Below are positions 18,326-25,548 of a stretch of 25,548 nt of DNA, piece after piece. The notes beneath the pieces are model-generated. The model was given only the letters and a program-made list of their open reading frames with translations, did no database searches and had not been told where the DNA came from. Numbering within the stretch: position 1 is the first letter of the stretch; each line of letters opens with the position of its first letter. This DNA is from Chara braunii (lineage: Eukaryota > Streptophyta > Charophyceae > Charales > Characeae), in NCBI GenBank assembly GCA_003427395.1, contig BFEA01000354.1, positions 539,239-564,786 of the forward strand, given 5' to 3'. The translations under genes were made by a program, and so were the position numbers.

Positions 18326-19235
18326 TCATAGCTCTACTTTGAATGGCAACCTCTCAGGAGAAAACCATTCACTCAGACATTTTTCACATAACTCTTCGGT
18401 GAATAAAAAACAAATGGTTCTTGTAACGATCTTGGAGGTTTGGAAGGGCGGAAGATAGGAAAAGTAGAATTAAAAACCAAAAACAAAAAAACAAACAAAC
18501 AAAAGCTTAACGAGTCCTAATGACAGGCTGTTTCGTTGGACTTGCACCGAATCATTGAGAGGCTGAACCTTCGAGAGTCTGTGGAATGCCCAAATTGATA
18601 TTTTGAGCCATGGTCTTCTTTAATTCCTATTGAAAGTGGACAGCCAGCAGGTGACATCATAAGCAGCAAGGCAATTGTGACGCAACACAGTCACTATGTT
18701 GGATGAGAGGCAAACGCGAGGCTCATAGGCTGGAGTGGATGGGGTAGGTGGGTGGGCAGCCAAACAACAAGGCAAGCAGCATGCCAAGGGCAGTGAGGAA
18801 AAGGCAGCCAAACGACAAAGCAAGCAGCACGGAAAGACAGTGAGGAAACAAGGCGCAAGGCGAAAGGCAGGGATTCAAAAGACGTTGAGAAAGCAATGCG
18901 CAAGTCATAAGGCAGTAGCAGGACAGAAAGCCAAGGCAAGCAGTGGGGGAAGGCTTTGAGAAAGCAAGGCGTAAGGGAAAAAGGCAGGGATGCAAAAGGC
19001 AGTGAGAAAACAACACGAAAGGCACAAGGTAGCAAGGCGAAGGCAGGGGGACAAAAGGCAACAAGGCAGAAGGAAGGGAGGCCAAAGGCAGCCAGACCAA
19101 AGGCATCGAGGGGAAAGGTGGTGTTGAAAAAGGCAGCCAGGCAAAAGGTTGCGCGGCAAAAGGCAGCGAAACGACAAGGCAAGCAGCACAGAAACACTGG
19201 GCCAGTGGATAGGCAACCAAGCAGCATTTAAGCAC
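18325..19235 (+). repeat. Duplicated block, copy 1, with AAGGCA-rich degenerate array
   Basis: This block aligns with 20080-20825: CTCTRCTTYGAA near the start, CACATAACTC-TTCGGTGAA, GGAGGTTTGGAAGGGCGGA, TAATGACAGGCTGTTTCGT (an F-family relative), GGCTGAACC-TTC, GTGACATCATAAGCAGCAAGG and then a degenerate array of AAGGCA/AAGCAGC units from about 18735 to 19170. Long open frames through the array on both strands are composition artefacts. It is a purine-rich repetitive element, type unknown. Confidence 0.7.
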
Positions 19236-19379
19236 AGACAAGGCGGAACACACATCCAACACGGACCAAAACAGTCAATAACATTGTCACACCACAAGTA
19301 GAACCCCGGAGACTGGAGGTTCACTACACCATTGGTATCAAGGAATCATTTGGACAAACAATTGTTATCGCTTTTGTCC

Positions 19380-19813
19380 CTGTTCCATTTTGAAGATAGG
19401 CGGGCAAGAAGAGGGATGTTTTCAGGGCATTCACCACTTCAGGATATTCATAATATTAAGGATAAGACATCATCCACGCGAGGTGGGCAAAAGGAGGGGT
19501 GTTTTTAGGACATTTACCACTTCAAAATTTTCATAATAGAATTGTGGTTGTTTTATTTTGACGATCATAAACGTCATTAACTGGTGAATATTTTGAAATC
19601 AACCCTTGTGTTGCCCACTACTTTATGTCGATGTATCCTGAAGATCATGAACATCCTCAAATGGTCAATGGTTTGAAAGCAACCCCCCAACCATTCCAAC
19701 GTTCTATTGTGAAGATAGGTGGGCGAGGGGAGGGATGCTTTCAAGCCATTCACCACTTCAGGATATTCATGATCTTCATGACATAACATCATAGAATCGA
19801 GGTGAGCAAGGGG

Positions 19814-19860
<47 letters not shown>

Positions 19861-19880
19861 CCTTTCAAGCCATTCACGAC
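19380..19880. repeat. G-run-led CACCACTTCA repeat array, first site
   Basis: Successive degenerate units begin with a G-rich stretch and continue TGYTTTCARGGCATTCACCA then CTTCAGGATATTCATAAT. Examples start near 19398, 19490 and 19730, and the last carries a run of 45 G (19815-19859) before TCCTTTCAAGCCATTCAC. The same unit design recurs at 22297-22790. The G run is potentially quadruplex-forming. Confidence 0.7.
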
Positions 19881-20079
19881 TTTGTTTCACTATGAAGGAA
19901 TCCCTCCCCTCGAAATTCACAATCGAGATGCGTTTTTTGTTACAAAATTTGAAACGAACAAAAAAATTCAAAATTTTCACTTTAAAATCTTTATCTCTGA
20001 ATATTCACGTAGTTGATAACCACTTGCGTATGGGAGTACACCTCCCGACCTTTGTATGGTGTGATGCATCAGCGGTACA

Positions 20080-20825
20080 ATATAGCTCTGCTTCGAACAA
20101 AAATTTCTCATGAGAAACCATACGCTAACACTTGACAACAATTCTCACATAACTCGTTGGTGAACAATCTTTGGAGATTCGGAAGGGTGGAGGCCAAGAA
20201 AAGTAAAAGTCGAAGATGGAAAAAAAAAAAAGACTGAAAGCAGGAATAGAAGGGTAATGATAGACTGTGTCGTCAACCTTGCACTGACTTGTTGGGAGGT
20301 TGAACCCTCAACATTGTGGAATCTCGACAATCTCTTTATATCCTTGTTGAACGTGGCTAGCCAACAAGTGACATTACAAGCAACAAGGCAAATGTGATGC
20401 AATACAATATTGAACGATGAACAAACATAAGGCGCATAGTTGGAGGACTTAAGGGAGGTGGGTGCGCAACCAAACAACCAAGCAAGCAATAGACAAAAGG
20501 CAATCGGGCGAAAGGCAACCGAATGACAAGGTAAGCAATATGGAAAGACAGTGAGGAAACAAGGCATGATGCAAAAAGAAGGAATGAAAAAGACAGTGAA
20601 AAAACAATGCGCGAGGCACAACGCAGTGAGGTGGTGAGGCAAACGACAACCATATAACATGGCAAATAGCTGAGAAAGGCAGTGAGGAAACAAGACGCAA
20701 GGCAAAAAACAAAGATGCAAAAAACAGTGAGAGAGCAATCTATAATGTGTAAGGTACAAGGCAACGAGAGGAAAGGTAGGGAGGAAAAAAAACATTGAGG
20801 CAACAAGAGCAAGGCAAAAGGCGGT
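20080..20825 (+). repeat. Duplicated block, copy 2
   Basis: This is the diverged second copy of 18325-19235 in the same orientation, sharing CTCACATAACTCGTTGGTGAA, GGAGATTCGGAAGGGTGGA, the hammerhead-associated remnant at 20262-20330 and the AAGGCA-rich array (about 20480-20820). Differences are numerous, so the duplication or insertions are old. Confidence 0.7.
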
Positions 20826-20940
20826 ATTGCATGCCTATCTTTGTCTAGTTATATGCAAGACCAAGGGATTACCAAAGTGAGGACAAACAACAATGTAAAG
20901 CAACTGAAGATTGAAAACAACAATCTAACTCATCAGACTC

Positions 20941-21075
20941 TTAAACCGCCAGTACCCCAGGGGGACTTAGGCCCCCTCTGTGGAGGCTCTGATGCAAATG
21001 CATATGGACCCGCGCAACGCACCGATTCAGCCACCGCGTTAAAGGTCTAAAAACGTGGAGGTACTGGTGGTTTAA
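20941..21075. mobile_element. TTAA MITE E4 (135 bp)
   Basis: Left end TTAAACCGCCAGTACC and inverted right end TTAAACCACCAGTACC differ at one of 16 positions, then diverge. The flanks are CAGACTC and CTTAGCAC. It is the smallest member of the E1-E4 family and lacks coding capacity. Confidence 0.85.
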
Positions 21076-21399
21076 CTTAGCACATACATACTTTTTTTTT
21101 TCCTTGTCTAGGGATGGGGTAGGAGGTTATGTGTTGCTCAGTCATCGAGAGCATCTTAGTCAAGGGCCGGTTTTCCGGAGGCTTTCATTGCGCGGGAGAC
21201 TTCCTAGGTCCCCAACTATTGACTATCCAACCTGTCCTCGCGACTGCAACCATCCTTGATGGTACTCGTATGTCCCATCCCTTGCCACTCACACTTCCTC
21301 TCATCCTCACTTCCTCAACGAACGAGCTATCGAAGCACATCGTACTGTTGACTTACCTATTGTTTTTTATCCTTGTTTTTTTATCCCTGGCTATGTTTT

Positions 21400-22260
21400 G
21401 ATCCATAATTCCTCATTTATTACCCATTGGCTACCCCTAATTCCACTTCTCGATAGCATATCTGTTCTTGTCTGTGGCCATATATCCAGGTCCCTATTCC
21501 CAAGTCATATGTTGGTACTTATTTCCTCACGTATTACCGATGGGCTACCCCTCCTAATTGTACTTATCGATATACTATTGTTTCGTATTCTTGGCCACAT
21601 ATTCGGGTTCTTATTCCCTTTTACTTTCATAACCCATTGGCTACCCCCTTATAATGCTTATTGTGTACTACTGAAGGTCACTATATTGGGCTCTATCTGT
21701 CTATGAAGCTGCCAAAAACACCTTGGTCCTTCCCATGGTTTCCCACCAATACTTCTATCCATTCCAGCCCCCACCACACTCCCTCTTACCGCATCCTGGA
21801 GTTGTTGACATTTATTTATGTCTATGAAGCATACCTATACCCAAGCGGGCCCCTATTTGCAGGAAGCTGCCTATGCCCCAGCGCCGCCTCATATACCTAC
21901 CCCTAGCTTTGTCGGTTTATGAGACACTTGCCCTTGATGTGGCCTAATTCTCCACACTGCATGCATGTCCCACTTCAATGCTTTTCCTCCCAAATGCTTT
22001 TCTCATGCTTCTCTTTTATCCATGGTGGGTCCCTGAGAATCTTGCCTTTACCTTGACCCTTGGCTGGCCCCTTTGATGTGCCAGTGTTCTTAGCCTTTGA
22101 GACGGATGCACCACCTCCATCCTAAGCAACCTTCCTCCTCCTGATTGCCCTTCGAGTCTGCAAAGTGGAGGTGGCCCTTTTTCCTCTAATCTTGGGGTGA
22201 GAGGTGGTTAACGAGTCAACTGATATTGAACATTTACATAGGTACTGAAGTTTTGAACAC
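21400..22260 (-). pseudogene. Retrotransposon gag C-terminal remnant with CCHC zinc knuckle
   Basis: At 21924-21965 (minus strand) the sequence reads CMQCGELGHIKGKC, a perfect C-x2-C-x4-H-x4-C nucleocapsid knuckle, which in gag binds element RNA for packaging. Upstream is a basic Lys/Gly stretch (KAKNTGTSKGPAKGQGKGK) typical of nucleocapsid. Downstream (21400-21700) CCCATTGGCTACCCC-type phrases repeat three times, at about 21425, 21539 and 21630. Several stops break the frame. It probably belongs to the same minus-strand element as 22800-24065, separated by the G-run-led repeat. Confidence 0.75.
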
Positions 22261-22296
22261 ACCTCCCCCAAAACAAAACAAAACAGAGGGAAGGAG

Positions 22297-22468
22297 CGGG
22301 GGTTCAGGTTTTTCAGCATTTTCACCACTTCAGAGTTTTCAGAATTTTCAATGTTAATACACATCTAAACTATGAAAATTTTGAAATTCTTGAAGCGGAC
22401 AAGGTGCCGAAATTATGAACAATCCCTCAAAGAAAACAAAACAGGAGAGATGGTTAACGGAGGGCCAA

Positions 22469-22511
<43 letters not shown>

Positions 22512-22790
22512 CAGAACTTCCAACATCTTCACCGCTTCAGAGTTTTCAAAATTTCTAGTGTTAAAATTGATCCGGATGCCTCGGGGGGTGTTCACAATTT
22601 TAAGCATCTTCACCACTCCAAAGTTTCCAGAATCTTCAACATCTATTCGCATTGGGATATAAGGGGGCTTTCAAAATATTCAATATTTTCAATGCTTCAA
22701 AATATTCAAAATTTCCAACATTATCCAAAGGAGGGGGGATTCAAAATTTTCAGCATCTTTTAAATCGTCGAAACCCAATTTTAGAAAACC
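22297..22790. repeat. G-run-led CACCACTTCA repeat array, second site
   Basis: Four degenerate units each begin with a G stretch followed by TTCAR-TTTTCARCATCTTC-ACCACTTCAGAGTTTTCA: near 22297, 22473 (with a run of 37 G, 22473-22509), 22583 and 22662. They match the design of the units at 19380-19880. The array lies inside what seems to be a single gag remnant, so it was probably inserted there. Confidence 0.7.
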
Positions 22791-23074
22791 ATGAAATTGC
22801 TGAATCTTTCCCACTTCAAAATTACTTCCGGTGAGGATTCAACAAGCCGTTGCCCGATTGTGTCTGGGGCAGGTTCTTCTTTTGCCCCCTTACCACAACC
22901 CCTTGCACGCTATTGTTGCTCTACTAAGTCTAAGGCCATCTTGCTAAGTGAGGTGAAGTTGTTCCTCCCGGTAATGGCCTTGTTGACCAGCGCACCCCTG
23001 ATCCTATCTGAGAAATGCCTTAGATAGGTAGTAAGAATTATCTCCTGTTCGTACCAGGCTCCAGACACCATTAT

Positions 23075-23160
23075 CAGTTTCTCTACCTTCTCTGTGACAA
23101 CTCGCATATTCCTATAACAGTTTCTCTACCTTGTCTGTGACAACTCGCACATTCCTATAC
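23075..23160. repeat. 43-bp tandem duplication within gag
   Basis: CAGTTTCTCTACCTTCTCTG starts at 23075, and nearly the same 43 bases start again at 23118 (CTTGTCTG, GCACATT). As 43 is not a multiple of 3 it shifts the gag frame, so it is a disabling change. Confidence 0.92.
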
Positions 23161-23571
23161 TTCTTGGAACCTAAGTTTTTCAGCTCGTTTGTGGCCCTCT
23201 GCGCTTGCTGTCTGTCATGCCATCTGCCCTCTACAAGGTTCATAAACTGATCCAGGCGGCCCATGCAGCCATATTACACACATAGCCCTCCTTTTCTATC
23301 ACGCCATCTAACCATCTCGCTGCAAGGGCCATCAGAAAGGATGCAACCATTATCACCTCCTTGTCTACACGTCTCTTTTAAGCGGACCTACACTGGTACC
23401 GATCTGAGCCAGATGTCCAGGTTCTCATCCTTCTTGCCACCTGTGAACACCGCTGGTTGTACCATGGAAGTCTTGGCAAAGACTTTGGGCTGTGCCCCAC
23501 CTACAGTCCCTGTAGATGACGATGCCTGTGTATGCACTGTAGCTGCAGGCATCGGGGGCGGATACCGAACT

Positions 23572-23925
23572 AGGTGGTCTGATACCGAACCGAGGAACAA
23601 ACAGCCCTGAAGTGTGGTAGACCCATTGGAGGTGGCTCTACTGGCCGGAGGAACAAACATCCCTGAAGTGTGGCAGACCCATTGGAGGTGGCTCTACAAT
23701 GTCAGGACCGTGCTGGAGGACATATAAGTTCCTAGGCTTCGGGGACGGAATAGACTTCATCTGGGTCTGAGAAGGATTCACACCTGTAGCACTGGGTGGT
23801 CTGATACCAAACTGAGGAACAAACAGCCCTGAAGTGTGACAGACCCACTGGCGGTGGCCCTATTGGTCGGAATGTCAGGACTGTGCTGGAGGGAATATAA
23901 GTTCCTTGCCTCTGCAGTATGGACA
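23572..23925. repeat. Duplicated segments in the gag linker
   Basis: GGTGGTCTGATACC appears at about 23796, with a close relative near 23573. GAGGAACAAACA then CCCTGAAGTGTG then AGACCCA appears three times (about 23593, 23647, 23812). TGTCAGGAC then GTGCTGGAGG then ATATAAGTTCCT appears twice (about 23699, 23872). Together these imply a ~223-bp segmental duplication plus a shorter one. Confidence 0.85.
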
Positions 23926-24248
23926 ATAACCTGTCCAGGGTAGACTGAACCGAGTTTATTTTGCCTTCGACCGTCTCGTGCACGCTGTCTCAGCACTTGC
24001 TCTGTATCTCTTGCACCACTCTCATCAATCCCCTCTGAAGTCTCCTTATCTGTCGGAGGGCCGGAAACACAATTCCCAACCCCTATCTATGATAACTATT
24101 GGAGTTCTTGGATTTATTGTGTTGGCTTAAGATGGGTCCCTCTCATGGAAGCATGAGAGTTCAATCACTTCGCCTTATGTTCTAGCTGTGGCAATTTGCC
24201 TCCTGGTGGCAGCCTCTCTCCTAAGCCTCCACTTCCTAAGCCTCCCGA

Positions 24249-24602
24249 CGATAATCGCGGGGTGTTTTATTCGGGGGTGAAGACGGTAGTACGGAGGGAG
24301 GAAGAGGCTCTCTGTAATCATACAGGCAGGAGTTTTCACTTAGAGCCAGCAGACTTCTGTCAGAGAAAAGTGATTAGCAGCCAGACCGAGTACTGGTCAA
24401 TGCGTTCCATAAGAGTAATTATGCCATGATGATGTAGAACACCTGGTCATTATAGCTGCATTTGGCATAACTTTCAATCTGGATGCAGCGATAATCACTG
24501 GGCATTTTATTCGGGTGAAGACGGTAGTCGGGAGGGAGGAGAGGCTCTCTGTAATCACACAGGGAGGAGTTTCCACTTAAAGCCAGCAGACTTATGTTAG
24601 AG
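24249..24602. repeat. Pair of ~115-bp direct repeats, 240 bp apart
   Basis: CGATAATCGCGGGGTGTTTT (24249) and CGATAATCACTGGGCATTTT (24489) begin two copies that continue through TATTCGGG, GAAGACGGTAGT, GGCTCTCTGTAATCA and AGCCAGCAGACTT. They lie just upstream (minus-strand sense) of the gag start and carry AATAAAA on the minus strand, so they could be LTR or leader sequence. Neither end is defined. Confidence 0.75.
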
Positions 24603-24609
24603 GCAAGCA

Positions 24610-25090
24610 TAGCTACGATCCGTACACCCGGACAGGGATCCGGACTGTCTGGAGTCCGGTGTCCGGTCCAGGTTTCCGGATCCCGGTCCGGATGGTGGGA
24701 AAATGGGGGGTAGCCCAAAATTTTTCCAGGCGGCCCAGGTCGTGTTCTTCCAATATGGGCCGTCGTGGAAAAATACTTGGCCATTTTTTGAGTGTTGTGC
24801 GTGGCATCCAGACAGGGCCGGACGGAGGCCCTAAGGTTTTTTTTTTTTTTTTTTTTTTTTGGGAAAGCGACATTCTGTATTATAGATAAAAAACAATGGG
24901 AGGAGCCCGGGGACCTCACACGGGGCCCTAAGTTTACTTTTCCCGCCCTGCCCTCTTTTCAAAGCAAACCAACCTCGTTGCACAAGGCCCTTATCAGACA
25001 CCCCCGTATCTTCCCAGGATAGGTCGTTTAATGCATTCCTCCCCCAAAAATAAAGAAAGTCTGAAAAAAAAAAGAAAAAAAAAAGGGAAA
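24610..25090. other. CCGG/GGATCC-rich segment and A/T tracts, no gene
   Basis: From 24630 to 24690 GGATCCGGAC, TCCGGATCCC and other short inverted GTCCGG words are packed together. A T run (24838-24860) and an A-rich tract (25053-25085) follow. Open frames on the minus strand here have no recognised domain. It may be an old retroposon body with the T run as its tail. Confidence 0.45.
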
Positions 25091-25099
25091 ATTTGCAAA

Positions 25100-25465
25100 A
25101 TGCCCCTGAAATTTCCGTTTATTGGCGATTGGACGGCCGAGGTTTTCTGATTTGCCCCTGGGGCCTCTGAACTTCCGTGCAGGCCCCTGTCAGTGAGGGG
25201 CCCATCTTTTCGTAATGCACCTACCGTGGTCCCATTTCCCGTGGTGCCTGTCCGATTTGCCCTCCTGCGGGGCCTGCATCTTTGCGAGATGCCATTGGAC
25301 AGGGAGGCGCGAAGATTTCGAATTTGAACGCTCCGCCGCCAAAAAAACAGGGCTGCACTCCGTATCGCCCTTGCAGCTGCAATCTGCCGCCGTGGAGTTC
25401 ATACGCTCGCCTTCTGCTGCGACTCGCCGACTTCCGCGTCCGTGACTTTGACATCTGGCGAAGGT
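25100..25465 (+). promoter_or_regulatory. Possible 5' region or leader exon of another gene
   Basis: Composition becomes GC-rich, as upstream of PGR5, and GGCGAAG is followed by GTATGT (25462), a good splice-donor match. The plus frame with ATG at 25215 stops at 25443, before the donor, so it would be an untranslated leader if real. No protein similarity is seen and the (CT)n tract and window edge cut off the rest. Confidence 0.25.
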
Positions 25466-25488
25466 ATGTGTTCCACCCCGTCTTCCAT

Positions 25489-25489
25489 G

Positions 25490-25548
<59 letters not shown>
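25489..25548. repeat. (CT)n tract at the window edge
   Basis: Alternating CT runs without interruption to the last base, so the full length is unknown. Confidence 0.95.

Larger units (their letters stand above)
22800..24065 (-). pseudogene. Ty3/gypsy-type gag remnant (coiled coil and capsid)
   Basis: Reading 5' to 3' on the minus strand: a coiled-coil-like N-terminus (VEGKINSVQSTLDRLLSILQ, about 23900-23980), a duplicated low-complexity linker (23572-23925), then the capsid: PAVFTGGKKDENLDIWLRSV (about 23390-23450), W-L-D-G-V, a Q-Q-A-Q-R-A-x-x-E-L segment (about 23190-23230), and YEQEIILTTYLRHFSDRIRG (about 22990-23050). This order is that of Ty3/gypsy gag, which assembles the particle. The frame is broken by a 43-bp tandem duplication and by stops. 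No protease or RT follows in phase. Family assignment rests on motif order; exact lineage is not determined. Confidence 0.75.

Noticed and set aside
18694-19262. Overlapping frames of 140-180 codons on the minus strand, rich in Cys, Leu, Pro and Phe
   Set aside because: These are complement readings of the AAGGCA-rich degenerate array. Similar frames occur in the second block, and none has a conserved start, domain or matched length.

Overview
The window looks like repeat-dominated intergenic DNA from a large, transposon-rich plant-lineage nuclear genome. The one gene recognised with confidence is the first coding exon of PGR5, the thylakoid protein of cyclic electron flow around photosystem I. 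It has a Ser-rich plastid transit peptide and ends at a clean splice donor beside an assembly gap, so the organism is photosynthetic. The long intron, sparse genes, long homopolymer and dinucleotide tracts and layered retroelement debris fit a charophyte-type streptophyte alga such as Chara. That assignment is an inference, not something the sequence proves.

Layout. 1-7.4 kb: a hammerhead-like repeat next to (AT)n, a ~370-bp TTAA-ended repeat split by a 1.18-kb TTAA/TIR element, about 4.7 kb of AT-rich DNA in which no gene is recognised, a T64/(TC)n tract, and an unsplit copy of the ~380-bp repeat. 7.4-9.25 kb: a decayed hAT transposase on the minus strand, with an 81-bp tandem repeat near its 3' side, interrupted by a 164-bp TTAA MITE. 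9.3-10.5 kb: C-rich DNA, a third TTAA MITE, and a minus-strand U2 snRNA-like 5' domain abutting it. 10.5-11.85 kb: the GC-rich 5' region and exon 1 of PGR5, then a 352-bp N gap. 12.2-14.6 kb: probable intron or intergenic DNA with foldbacks, an inverted cluster of the hammerhead-associated repeat, a 40-bp perfect palindrome and a 73-nt C run. 14.6-18 kb: LINE fragments, a tRNA-derived SINE with target-site duplications, and a Ty3/gypsy reverse-transcriptase fragment carrying an internal inverted duplication. 18.3-20.8 kb: two diverged copies of an AAGGCA-rich block, separated by G-run-led repeats. 20.9-24.6 kb: a fourth TTAA MITE and a minus-strand retrotransposon gag (coiled-coil N-terminus, capsid, CCHC knuckle) broken by the G-run-led repeat. 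25.1-25.5 kb: GC-rich DNA with a possible splice donor, then (CT)n.

Main discoveries. (1) A family of non-autonomous elements ends in TTAAACCAYCAGTAC. Two independent empty-site comparisons (a paralogous repeat copy and the hAT reading frame) show TTAA target duplication. (2) A hammerhead-ribozyme-like motif lies in a repeat family that recurs at least six times here. (3) A U2 snRNA-like 5' domain sits directly against one of the TTAA elements. (4) Several inverted duplications and foldbacks occur. Apart from PGR5 there is no evidence of genes working together; the rest is a record of nested insertions and decay.
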